From Dictyocoela muelleri (Eukaryota; Microsporidia), in assembly GCA_016256075.1 (NCBI GenBank), contig SDVU01000067.1, positions 1 through 23,103 on the forward strand: a stretch of 23,103 bases of DNA, written 5' to 3'. The notes under the pieces were generated by a model. It was not told the DNA's origin, did not search any database, and was given only the letters and a program-made list of their open reading frames with translations. Below are positions 9,175 through 17,745 of this stretch, one piece after another (the first letter of the stretch is position 1; the number at the start of each line of letters is the position of its first letter). A program made the position numbers and the translations under genes.

Positions 9175-9250
9175 TTCGTTTCGGGCTGTACAAAATTGTA
9201 TTCATGATTCACCGTGTCCCGATACATACCTTGTATATTATTGTAGGAAA
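9175..9250. repeat. 76-bp direct repeat, right copy, flanking the MULE
   Basis: Second copy of the Merlin B segment described at 7427-7502. It begins exactly after the MULE right end and runs without a break into the rest of Merlin B. Confidence 0.9.
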
Positions 9251-9910
9251 TCCATCTATCAGATACAACGTACGATTTTTTTTAATTTCCCGATCAATTA
9301 TAGGAACTAAAGTTTCTATTTTTCTATTTTTCACAACTTAACAATAACAATAACCTGTCTTAAATTCAACTGCTCCCCATACCCAGATAAATTTTCGATT
9401 ATAACCTATACCATACTTTCTTTGGCTCAATAAGTTTCATCAATTTGGATTTCTTTTAAAATCCCCATTAACTGCCTTTTATTTTGTTTTACAAAATTCG
9501 TTTTTTTTTTCTAAATAAAGAAATTATAGTTGCATATTTTTTACACCAATATCACAGTTTTACATGACATAATCTGGTGTAAAGTGCTTTTGTTAAAATA
9601 AAATGCAAATTTCAAGAATACAAAATGAGAAATTTTTTTTTCCCAATTGAACTATCATCTAAGAGATATAAAATATTTTACATCTTTAACATCTCAATGC
9701 ATGTTCAATTATGTATTGTTTGGTTTCTTTTATTACCATATTTTTATGGCATTTAACACATGCTTTATTAAGAGGTATAACCTCCAAAGCTTGCAATAAT
9801 TCGATATATTTTGATTATTTGAAATAAAATTAAAAAAACTCGTGATCCAAGGCCCTATTAAAATGTTTTAACATAGGAGGTAAAAAATATTTTTTTTTAA
9901 TTGCTTAAAT

Positions 9911-11478
9911 TATTTTTACGGATTAGCCACACCCTTATAAAATAAAAATCGCTGTTCATAAGAGATGAGACTACGTTTCTTATTTGAAATTAGACTGGTC
10001 ATAAAAAGTTACACATCTATCATGTCTTTTTAAATTTTTTTTTTAAAATTAATAGATATTTAAAAAGGGGCGCTATTGCATAGAATGCAATTTTTATGAT
10101 ATTTTGCTAAAAAATCACAAAATTGCATTATATGCAGTTTACCTAAAATATATCTTATACTTAAATGAAAAGAACGTTAAATATATAAAAAAAATGCTAT
10201 AATCCATAAACACGGTTTATTATGAGTAAATATATAATAAAAACGGCATTATATATATAATTATAAACATTTTTAGTTATCCCTCTTAATTTACATATTA
10301 TGTATAAAAAATAAAAGTATTTTTAAGTTATAAAAACCGATAAATATATTCCTAAATATATTTTTAATTTCTAATGAAACTTTTTATGATATTTTTAAAA
10401 AAATCAATCGAGGAAGCTTTATTTTTCGATCTAAAATTTTTTATATATATATAATTCTTTTAAAAACTCACATATATTATCATATCTAACGCTATATTTT
10501 GTTTTTAAATCTGTATTTAGATGTGGCCACAAATTTTCTATTAAATTTGTATGAAAACCTTCTGAATTTACAAAATCTTCCGAATGATTGACAATTTAGT
10601 GTGTATTTCCTGATAAAGATACGGCTTGGAGATAACTGGGATTTCATCTGACTTAATCAAAGTACCGAGTTCGACATTTTAAACAATAAATCTAGTAATG
10701 GTAAAATTCTTCAATATTCTAACACACTCAAACGAATTTCATTAGTCTATTCACAGATATCACATTACTCAAACCGTATCTCGTATGTATTCATCTTGCG
10801 TTAGTAGGAGATGTGATCAAACGTCTTCTATTGCAAGCAGTTTCGTTAATTTGTAAAGTAAAACCCTAGCCACCTATCCCTGTTGTTGATTGTATAAATA
10901 TATTTAGTTTTATTATGATATTTTTTCGATATAACTCCAAGAATGCTCATTGAGACCGCTCATAATTACAGCCTAGCAATTTGTATTCTTAATTCTATAA
11001 AGATAGCAGCAAAAAATAAATGATGATATTTTTTAGGCATATGTATATCTATACTTTTTATTAAAGAAAATATTTTCTTACATTCCATATTCCTACACTC
11101 TATCTATGAGATCCCTCATATCTTTTGTTTTTGTAAAGTTTCATCATTCTATTACAACCTACACAGCTTTTTTCTTGCTTAATAATCTCAAGCGAGAAGC
11201 AAAATTTAACAGCTAATGCTTCATCGAAAAAAATCTTTCCATCCTTATATAGACTTTCAAAGGGAATATCTGTTATGGGGCTTACTCAATTTTAAATTTA
11301 TAAAAGAAAGTAAAAAGATAGTATTTCAAATTGCATTCTATACAGTAGAACCAAAAAAGGCATGATAGAGGTGTAACTTTTTATGACGGTCTTATTTCAA
11401 ATAAGAAACACGGTCTCATCTCTTCTGAACATCGATTTTTATTTTTAAAAAGGGGGGTGGCTAACCCGTTAGAGAACC
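9911..11478 (-). mobile_element. Merlin element D with GGTTCTC-family terminal repeats
   Basis: The right end, read inwards on the minus strand from 11478, is GGTTCTCTAACGGGTTAGCC. The left end has ACGGATTAGCCAC from about 9917, with its outer bases eroded. The two ends share about 190 bp of inverted similarity, including AAATAAAAATCGCTGTTCAT, TTTCTTATTTGAAA, CATAAAAAGTTACAC and TGCATAGAATGCAATTT. Between them lies a decayed transposase on the minus strand. This element ties the two MITEs at 1280-1575 and 6893-7204 to a Merlin transposase. No target duplication can be seen because the left end is worn. Confidence 0.8.
10440..11275 (-). pseudogene. Merlin transposase fossil, copy D
   Basis: The N-terminal part reads DIPFESLYKDGKIFFDEALA then VKFCFSLEIIKQEKSCVGCNRMMKLYKN (11275 to about 11100), the start and first Cys pair of a Merlin transposase. 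The middle is heavily eroded. QINETACNRRR (near 10850) corresponds to the first catalytic block, with Asn in place of Asp. The end reads VNHSEDFVNSEGFHTNLIENL (about 10590 to 10530), with the catalytic Glu, then LKTKYSVRYDNI. Several stops and frame changes and the lost Asp make it inactive. It is centred within the element D terminal repeats. Confidence 0.8.
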
Positions 11479-11625
11479 AACTATTCTTTCCGATGACTTT
11501 TTTCCTAACATATTTCGCCTGCATACAGTGATTTTTTTTGTTTTCGGTATAAAACTCATATTTTTCAATAAACTCAATATTTTTTCATTATTGTTCTCAA
11601 ACTCATAGAAATAAATATCTTTCAT
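11479..11625 (-). pseudogene. N-terminal fragment of a further Merlin transposase (copy H)
   Basis: ATG at 11625 opens a short minus-strand frame, MKDIYFYEFENNNEKILSLL then KNMSFIPKTKKITVCRRNM, the usual start of Merlin transposases (a leucine-rich helix, then -IP---- C--CG-M). The frame runs straight into the right terminal repeat of Merlin D, so D appears to have inserted here. I could not find the continuation on the other side of D; the nearest sequence there belongs to Merlin B. Too short for a longest-ORF list. Confidence 0.55.
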
Positions 11626-11690
11626 TTTATTTATTTAATGTAAAGCTAGTGGTTAAAAAATTTTAAATAGATGTTATACTATAAACACAT

Positions 11691-11897
11691 CCTATGTCCT
11701 AAAATTTTCAAAAAAAAAATAAAAATGCAAATATATTAATAGAGGTAAAGTCGCGTGTTTAAAACTAAACAAATGTATTTTTCTATATTATATAAAAATA
11801 ATAATGCTAAAATACATAGCACTCGTTTCAGCACGCAATTTTACGTCTATTAACATTTTTACTTTTATTTTTCCTTTAAAAAAATTCGGTCATAGGA
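11691..11897. repeat. Foldback element, about 207 bp
   Basis: The left arm from CCTATGTCC (11691) pairs with the right arm ending GGTCATAGG (11897). Inner pairing includes TTAATAGAGGTAAAGTCGCG with the inverted TTAATAGACGTAAAATTGCG. Arms are about 75-90 bp around a centre near 11795. No coding capacity; possibly another MITE. Not similar to the GGTTCTC family. Confidence 0.75.
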
Positions 11898-12336
11898 ATG
11901 TAGTAGTACAACAGCTTTTCTAAAAATGCAAGGCTCGCAATTCTTATATTTTTGAATATATTTATTAGACTATCGATAAAAACGTTTTATGTGTTCTAAT
12001 ATGAAAAATTCTTGTCTGGATAGTTTTCATTGAAATGCAGATCTATTATGTCATCATTGTATAAATAGTTTCATCGTTTACAATTTCAGTTTTTGAAATT
12101 CTCGTCATGTTAATATGTGTGAATAATAATTTTAAAAAACATCATAAAAATTCAATAACATCAAAAAATTGACATACGCTGGTAAATTTAGAGAAATATC
12201 TGCATACTAATTTTCATCCCCAACACCTTAATAAAAATATTTGTATCATTACTATTTTTACACATATAATTTCTCGTAAACCTTCATTATGTAATATTCA
12301 ATATTGAAAATAAATAAAATTTTAAAACATATTAAT
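11898..12336. other. AT-rich stretch, no gene recognised
   Basis: No open frame of useful length and no transposase motif on either strand. Short minus-strand stretches such as RISKTEIVNDETIYTMMT are suggestive of decayed coding DNA but match nothing I recognise. Confidence 0.5.
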
Positions 12337-12370
12337 TATTACAACATAAATATTAATCAATTATTACAAT
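12337..12370. repeat. 34-bp direct repeat, distal copy
   Basis: Matches 16159-16192 at 31 of 34 positions (core CATAAATATTAATCAATTAT). The two copies enclose a 3.8-kb block of nested elements ending just upstream of the Trm10 gene. A shorter version, ATAAATATTAGTCAA, also occurs at 12745-12759. Confidence 0.8.
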
Positions 12371-12374
12371 AAAA

Positions 12375-12746
12375 TATGGTAATTGTGTCGTTTTTTTTTG
12401 TGGGGGGGGGGTAAATTTTATGAATAAAAAAATGTAAGTAGAATTAAATGCAATTAAAAATAAAATTTATTTGGTCCTTGTCTTTTGTAATTTAAAATTG
12501 TATTTTATTAAGACGAGGGTCAAAAGGTCTTCAATATTTTAAAAACCGAATATTTCAAAAAACAAAAGATTGCTCGATCTTAAAGACAAATTGAACCTTG
12601 TCTAAATAAAATACAATTTTAAATTACAAAAGACAAGGACAAAATATTTTTTTTTTTAATTGCGTTTAATTCTCCTTACAATTTTATTTTTTTTTTATCA
12701 AATAATTTGCCCCCTTCAACCCCCCCCCCCCGACTAAATTACCATA
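12375..12746. mobile_element. Foldback MITE with poly-G/poly-C near its ends
   Basis: Outer inverted repeat TATGGTAATT (12375-12384 and 12737-12746), followed inside by a run of 10 G (12402-12411) on the left and 12 C (12720-12731) on the right. Both arms then share AGAATTAAATGCAATTAAAA and CCTTGTCTTTTGTAATTTAA with little change, giving arms of about 140 bp. Pairing continues weakly into the loop. No coding capacity. Confidence 0.82.
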
Positions 12747-13221
12747 AATATTAGTCAAATACTGGTATTTTCCCAAAATTTGCCAAAATAGGGATTTGGA
12801 AAATCGCGGCAATTTGAGAAAATAGCAAATTTTGTGGAGGAAATTTAAAAATCATTTTTTATTAATTTTCTTAAAATGATTAAATACTCCTAATTTTGCT
12901 TCAATTTGCTTACCAAACTTTAATTTATACACTTCGATTGATTTAAAAAATTCAAAGTCCTCTAATTCCCATTATTCTTCGACTTTTAAATAAGTTACAA
13001 TAATATTTGGTGATTTTTTGGTTAAAGACTCTTTGTAGGCTTTAAAAAAAAATTAAATTAGACACCATGGGAACAAATTATGATAAACCGGAATGATTTT
13101 AAATAAATATTGCCTAATACACAATAATTCCTCAATTTTCTCGTAACAAATAATATTTTTAAGAAAAGAGAAAGATGCAATAAATGTCTAAAATGATTAA
13201 AATTATCGTTTTATAGTACTA
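12747..13221. other. AT-rich stretch with CAAATTTGCC-type repeats, no gene
   Basis: At 12770-12835 the motif (C)AAATTTGCC and relatives recur (TTTTCCCAAAATTTGCC, GGCAATTTGAG, GCAAATTTTG). A similar inverted cluster lies at 16035-16155 (TTTCCCCAAATTTGCC on the minus strand). These may be terminal repeats of an element spanning most of 12760-16155 into which other elements later inserted. The rest holds no recognisable gene. Confidence 0.4.
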
Positions 13222-13870
13222 GCAAAGACTCTTACTTTCGGTGTTTAAATAGAAACTGCGTAGTAAATAAGATATCTGTTCGCAAGGAGTCTGTCTTTGA
13301 AGGTATCCATGCAAATATGTGTTCGATAATGATACTAATTATTTAGATTTATCATGGTACATCTCGAAAAAAAACATTATGAAAGACATAGGCGTCAGAA
13401 AAAAAGTTAATAGTCGTATAAAAGCCATATTTTGTAATAAATTGAAATCTGAGAGTTCTAAACGTATCAGGGGTCGTGATTGTGTTGTAGAAATTGATGA
13501 AACCTATATTTACAAACGTAAGTACAATAAAGGCCGAAATGTTAAAAAAACTTGGTATTTGTTTTATATGCCGTGAGACTAAAGAAACATTCTTTCATAT
13601 ATCTAACAAAATAAGTAGTAAACGGCTGGATTGCATTATTATTAAATATTTTTGTCGAGGAACGACTGTTATTACTGACTGTTGGCGCGGTTATAATAAT
13701 ATTGAAAATCTGGATAATAAACATTATCGTATAAATCATTCACTAATTTTTCGCATCCTAAAAATCGATAAATACATACACAGACTATCGAAATTACACG
13801 GCGTCATCTAAAGCAATATATAAGTACACGTGGAAGCAATATAATTAAAAATTCAAAATAATATAGATAC
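13222..13870 (+). pseudogene. Merlin transposase fossil, copy E
   Basis: Plus-strand Merlin transposase missing its extreme N-terminus. The zinc-ribbon and strand segment FRCLNRNCVVNKISVRKESVF (near 13228) comes first. The open frame 13319-13576 then gives RDCVVEIDETYIYKRKYNKG (first Asp). A frame change leads to the open frame 13494-13811, with CRETKETFFHI, TVITDCWRGYNNIENL (second Asp) and RINHSLIF. A last frame change brings HTQTIEITRRHLKQY with the catalytic Glu. The triad is complete, but there are about three frameshifts. It is a different family from A to D; terminal repeats were not found. Confidence 0.85.
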
Positions 13871-14059
13871 GAATACAAATTATTAAAAAAATAACGAGAG
13901 TTTCTTCAGTGTATTTAGATTTTATACGTTTAGAAAAAATTTTTTTATTGCGAGAAACATGTTTTATTAATTATTTTTTTATGCCTCACCAAAGGGATTT
14001 TTACAGATTCTTTAAATTTTTTTTCAGATTTATCGAAATTCTAATTAGAAAGGATAGAC

Positions 14060-15210
14060 TTACAACTAATATAAGTAATATCATAGTTTTTATTTTCATC
14101 TTCTTCTTTTTCAGCAAAGTATTTTTCTAATTACTATAAAATAACATCAATTTCAGAATAACCGATTTTTTAAAAATAAATTAAATTTATAGGATCTACA
14201 ATTCTTTTTTGCTATAATTTCATCATATAAAGTTAGATTCATAGCCATGTCAAGAGATGTTTCACGCTTTTTATCTCCGTTTGACTTTGTTTTAAAAATA
14301 AAAGTTTAAACGAAATTGTTATTGTCGTTTTATTCATTTTTTCAATGCTAAATCAAAAAAAATGACAGTATCTTTTGAACTAATTTTTTAAATGCTTCAT
14401 GTCAGTTTTCTCCTGATTTAACTAAATTAAAACAAAGTTTAGTTTAAATTGATTAAAATGTGATTTGAAGGCTGAAATAACTCCAATATCCATTAGTTGA
14501 AGTAAACCTGCAGAATTTTTAGGGAAAACATAGTTTCAATATTAGAGAAAGTATGTGATATTGTGTGAGAGGGGCATTTGTCGATAAAAAGTATAATTTT
14601 TTTGTTTCCATTTTTCAAATTATTATTAAATGATTTTAACCAATTATCAAATATACAACTTGTCATCTATGCACGTTTAGAAGATTCATGGCTATTTTAT
14701 TTAATATAATCGAATTTTTAAAAACATATAGGATTTTTAGATTTGCCTATCACAAGGAGTTTACATCTATTAGATCCATTAGCATTACAACAAAACATTT
14801 AGAAACTCTATCTTTAAAATTTTTATAACCAGATGAAGTTGTTTTACAAATGCTTTTTGCGGGAATAAGTCTGTAAAAATATTCCTGTTTCATCAAGATT
14901 GTAAATTTGGAAAAGGTATTTTTTATGTTTTTTTTTCTAAATTCATTCAAAAATGTCTCACTGTGCAGCTTTTCAGATGTTTTCATTTCACCACAAAACT
15001 TTCTTAATTTAAACCCATGTCTTTTCTTAAATTTATTAATAAATCCAGTTGAATTTTTAAACCCTTTATAATCTATTTCTTTGGCATTTTTTTCGCTTTA
15101 AATACTAAAATCCGGTCATTTACTATTGCCTCGCCAATTTCATATTTAACAAGTCAAATAGTATGTTTCCCATATAATTCGGGGACTTAAGTGGTTTGTT
15201 TACTTTAAAA
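14060..15210 (-). pseudogene. pogo/Tigger-like transposase fossil (Tigger 3)
   Basis: Minus-strand DDE_1 transposase. From the top: EIGEAIVNDRILVFKAK and FKNSTGFINKFKKRHGFKL (CENP-B-type HTH), KTSEKLHSETFLNEF, then NLDETGIFYRLIPAKSICK (first Asp, 14892-14894). KNFKDRVSKCFVV and VIGKSKNPICF follow, then KIILFIDKCPSHTISH (second Asp, 14580-14582; the usual DN is DK) and LQLMDIGVISAFKSHF (third Asp, 14488-14490). The C-terminal part near 14090 is acidic (AEKEEDENKNYD). Motifs alternate between frames, so several frameshifts and stops are present, but all three Asp survive. The open frame 14750-14986 covers only the region around the first Asp. The N-terminal psq helix-turn-helix was not found. 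Confidence 0.85.
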
Positions 15211-15237
15211 ATAGGTTATTTATCGTATATATTATTT

Positions 15238-15809
15238 AATGACACGGGGCTGAGAAGTTTCTAGGCTTGAGGGGTTCCATTAAAATTAAAAATCTTAAAA
15301 TTTATATTTCAAATTTAAATTTCAAAATAGAATTGAAATTATCAAACTTTAAATTTATTTAAAATAAAACTCTTAAAATTTTTTTAATAGAAACTTCGAA
15401 AATTTAAATAAAATTTCCCAAATTTTTAGAAAAAATTCATAATCTTAAAATATATTTACATTTAAAAAATGATGAAATGATGTTTTTATAAAAAAATAGA
15501 ATTTATTGTATAAATATTCACATATTTTTACAATTGATACAATATTTTTATATTTGCTCCTTTTACATAATTTTACTTTATTTTTCATAATTTCACATTT
15601 TCTTCGATTTCGACCATTTCAATCAATTATCATGATTTTTATCCACTATCATTATTTCCCTTCGTTATTAAATATTTAAAAAAATTTACCTACCACCCAT
15701 AAAAATAAAAATCTTAAAAATAGTAATTAGTTCAACAAAAATATTTTTAAAAATTAATTTTTTTCATGTGGAACCCATCAAGCCTGGAATCTCATGTGCC
15801 TGTGACATT
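15238..15809. mobile_element. Non-autonomous element with about 45-bp inverted ends
   Basis: The left end AATGACACGGG, then TTTCTAGGCTTGAGGGGTTCC (15238-15281), is inverted at the right end (GGAACCCATCAAGCCTGG through CCTGTGACATT, about 15767-15809). The inner ends also correspond (AAATTAAAAATCTTAAAA and similar). The interior is A/T-only low-complexity DNA with no gene. It starts about 30 bases beyond the readable N-terminus of Tigger 3 and could be a separate MITE. No target duplication was identified. Confidence 0.7.
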
Positions 15810-16158
15810 TTAAACACTATTCTGATTTGAATTAAATTTCTTATTGTTCTTTCAGAAATTTTCATTTTGATTTTTGAAGAAAAAATTGTTGAAATGGGTT
15901 TGCTTGTTGTACCAATGTTATTATTTTTATATGTTATTGTTTTTATATCTTATTATTTCCCATTTTTGTTCGTTTGTCATTCTTGAATATTTTTTTCATA
16001 AGATTTCCAAAAATATTTGTAAAAATCTTGAAAAAGGCAGCAAATTTAGGAATTGGCAAATATAAGAAATAATAGTGCGTGCTTAATATAATTTAAAAAA
16101 ACACCGGCAAATTTTGGGGTGGCCAATTTGAGAATTGGCAAATTTGGGGAAATTATTG
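15810..16158. other. AT-rich stretch upstream of Trm10, no gene
   Basis: The open frame at 15874-16065 is hydrophobic low-complexity and runs into repeat sequence, so it is not called. At 16035-16155 GGCAAATTTGGG-type repeats (GGCAAATATAAG, CGGCAAATTTTGGGG, TTGGCAAATTTGGGG) resemble, in inverted order, those at 12770-12835. Confidence 0.5.
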
Positions 16159-16192
16159 TATTACAATATAAATATTAATCAATTATTAAATT
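16159..16192. repeat. 34-bp direct repeat, gene-proximal copy
   Basis: Partner of 12337-12370 (31 of 34 identical). It lies 25 bases upstream of the Trm10 ATG, so whatever was inserted between the copies sits immediately upstream of the gene. Confidence 0.8.
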
Positions 16193-16210
16193 ATTTCATT
16201 AATTTACTTT

Positions 16211-16216
16211 AAACCC
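16211..16216 (+). promoter_or_regulatory. AAACCC motif abutting the Trm10 start codon
   Basis: CCC directly precedes the ATG in otherwise A/T-only sequence (TTTACTTTAAACCCATGG). Microsporidian genes commonly have a CCC-type motif a few bases upstream of the start and very short 5' leaders. This supports both the start choice and the taxonomic guess, but a single example is weak evidence. Confidence 0.5.
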
Positions 16217-17194
16217 ATGGAAGCTTCAAAAGCTGGAGAAATGCTGTCTAAAATATCTTCCTCCAAAAAGAAGAAGCCGAAGAAACAAATAGTACAAAAT
16301 AAAAAACGATTTTCTATAGGCATATTTATTTTTAATGACAAAATTATGACCAACAAAGAGCTTAAAAGTTTATCACATCAAATTTACTACATTTATGGTT
16401 ATAATAAAAATAGTTATAATCCAGTTAATCTTTATTTTTTAAATTTAGACTGTATTGATCAATATCTTCCAAAAGATTATTTAAAATGGAAAGTTGAGAA
16501 GTATAATATCGATACTTTTAATGATGACTTTATTAATAAAGGTAAATTAACTGGCAATGATAACATAACTGACGATGATAAGTTAATTAATAAAAGTAAA
16601 TTAACTGACAATCATAACATAACTGACAATCATAAGTTAATTAATAAAAGTAAATTAACTGACAATGATAACATAACTGACAATCATAAGTTAATTAATA
16701 AAGGCAAATTGACTGACAATGATAACATAACTGACGATGATAAGTTAATTAATAAAGGCAAATTGACTGACAATGATAACATAACTGACGATGATAAGTT
16801 AATTAATAAATATCTTGGGAACTTCGATTTCATCAATGAATATAATAAATTTGATAAATCAATATCACATATACCCAAAATGCAAAATTTGGATAACAAA
16901 GAAATAATATTTTTGTCACCAGATGCACCTGAACCTTTAAAAACTTTAAAAGAAAATGAGATATATATTATTGGTGGGTTAGTAGATAGAAATCGTCGAA
17001 AAAATTATGTTCTAAATTATTGTATAGAGAATAATATCAAATGTAGACGTCTTCCTATCAAAGAGAATATTAATATCAATTGTTGTTGTACAATGAGTAT
17101 ACCTGTTGTATTTGAAATTTTAAGTTGCTTTGGGCATATTGGTGATTGGAAAGTTGTTTTAGAAAATTGTATTCCAAAGAGAAAAATTAAATAA
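16217..17194 (+). CDS. TRM10: Trm10-family tRNA (guanine-9-N1)-methyltransferase with internal repeat expansion
   Basis: Intact 325-residue protein, the only unbroken gene in the window. The Trm10 family (SPOUT fold) uses S-adenosylmethionine to methylate N1 of purine 9 in tRNA. The N-terminus is Lys-rich (residues 10-31), then FSIGIFIFNDKIMTNKELKSL and SLSHQIYYIYGYNK (33-64), the typical MT-KELKSL-KQ segment. The catalytic domain is at the end: IFLSPDAPEPLKTL (231-244), IYIIGGLVDRNRRKNYVLNY (249-268), CRRLPI (276-281), PVVFEIL (296-302) and GDWKVVLENCIPKRK (309-323). The Asp of GLVDRN is the residue proposed as general base in the yeast enzyme (from memory). Residues 107-196 are five 18-residue repeats absent from ordinary Trm10. 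The start is the first ATG and is preceded by CCC. No intron is seen. The reading frame is well conserved despite transposon debris on both sides. Confidence 0.93.
   Translation: MEASKAGEMLSKISSSKKKKPKKQIVQNKKRFSIGIFIFNDKIMTNKELKSLSHQIYYIYGYNKNSYNPVNLYFLNLDCIDQYLPKDYLKWKVEKYNIDTFNDDFINKGKLTGNDNITDDDKLINKSKLTDNHNITDNHKLINKSKLTDNDNITDNHKLINKGKLTDNDNITDDDKLINKGKLTDNDNITDDDKLINKYLGNFDFINEYNKFDKSISHIPKMQNLDNKEIIFLSPDAPEPLKTLKENEIYIIGGLVDRNRRKNYVLNYCIENNIKCRRLPIKENININCCCTMSIPVVFEILSCFGHIGDWKVVLENCIPKRKIK
16535..16804 (+). repeat. Five in-frame 54-bp tandem repeats inside TRM10
   Basis: Each unit encodes an 18-residue block of the form NK(G/S)KLT(D/G)N(D/H)NITD(D/N)(D/H)KLI. Units 4 and 5 are identical at the DNA level; units 2 and 3 carry Ser and His variants. 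The period is a multiple of three, so copy changes keep the frame. The insert is polar, Asn/Asp/Lys-rich and probably unstructured. It sits between the N-terminal region and the SPOUT core, where Trm10 proteins normally have a short linker. Confidence 0.95.
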
Positions 17195-17244
17195 TTTTTA
17201 ATCATTAAATAATTTTTAATCATTAAATAACTTTTAATCATTAA
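17191..17244. repeat. Three tandem 18-bp repeats after the TRM10 stop
   Basis: Three units of ATAATTTTTAATCATTAA (the third has one C), starting inside the stop codon region. It is different in sequence from the repeat inside the gene. It may contain the 3' end signal, but no distinct polyadenylation motif stands out. Confidence 0.9.
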
Positions 17245-17280
17245 TTTATTATGAAAAATATTTATTTACAATCCGGTTAA

Positions 17281-17745
17281 GTGTGGGCCAGATAGTTCAG
17301 TGGTTAACACTCTTGAATGTAAAATTTAAGTATCGTGGTTCGAATCCCGCTGACGTCACACTTTAATAAATAATGAGGGAATGACATTAAGCGGTCATAG
17401 CTATAGAAATATAGTATTAATATATAGTTGTTCTAGTGTGGTATAGCTGATTAAGACTTGGTCTAATATGACAATGAAGCAGAAGGGACTCTCCTAGGTG
17501 TTGGGATGAGTGCGGCGACGCATCTCAGCAAAAAGTAGTGAAAAATAAAAATTCATGAAAAGCCTCTAATTACCTGTATCCTGCCGAGTCATTGATAAAA
17601 CGAAAATCGCGTAACCAACTGAGCTTCTGGGTAGCTTAGGAAGTGACTTATTATTGGAACACCAAGATCCAAAGGTCTAGACCACGTTAGGAGACAACTC
17701 TCCGGGTTTGCGGCTATTTATGTTGTCAACATGTAATATATAAAA
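17281..17745 (+). mobile_element. tRNA-headed SINE, copy 2
   Basis: Second copy of the family at 3638-4090, in the same orientation, with a more complete head. GTGTG at 17281 can pair with CACAC at 17357-17361 like an acceptor stem. The A box is TAGTTCAGTGG (17293-17303) and the B box is a perfect GGTTCGAATCC (17337-17347). CTTGAATGTAAAATTTAAG between them can form an anticodon-like arm. The body is shared along its whole length (for example TAATGAGGGAATGA, TAATATGACAATGA, CGAGTCATTGATAAAACGAA, GTTGTCAACAT). It ends in an AT-rich tail near 17745. No convincing target duplication was found. It lies about 90 bases downstream of TRM10, in the same direction. Confidence 0.82.
17293..17347 (+). 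promoter_or_regulatory. Internal pol III promoter boxes of SINE copy 2
   Basis: A box TAGTTCAGTGG (17293-17303) and B box GGTTCGAATCC (17337-17347), spaced as in tRNA genes. Confidence 0.78.

Larger units (their letters stand above)
7250..9880 (-). pseudogene. Merlin transposase fossil, copy B, split by a MULE
   Basis: Minus-strand transposase whose N-terminal part lies at 9250-9880 and C-terminal part at 7250-7502. The N-part has IELLQALEVIPLNKACVKCH, then near 9440 KEIQIDETY (first Asp). It continues with VWGAVEFKTGYCYC, then VSDRWISYNNIQ (second Asp) and VNHEYNFVQPETK. The C-part repeats the last of these and goes on with NTQKMENLWIHLKK (catalytic Glu), then KHYSYG in another frame. The MULE at 7503-9174 and a 76-bp duplication separate the halves. 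Additional stops and frame changes occur, so it was dead or died independently. Its best relative in the window is Merlin C (shared QIDET(F/Y)W-type site, VSD-W, KHYSYG). Confidence 0.8.

Noticed and set aside
15874-16065. Small membrane protein of 63 residues
   Set aside because: Low-complexity T-rich sequence that runs into the repeat cluster at 16035. No start context or family match.
16684-17241. Minus-strand proteins opposite TRM10
   Set aside because: Antisense readings of the 54-bp repeat and of the SPOUT domain; the plus-strand gene is conserved.
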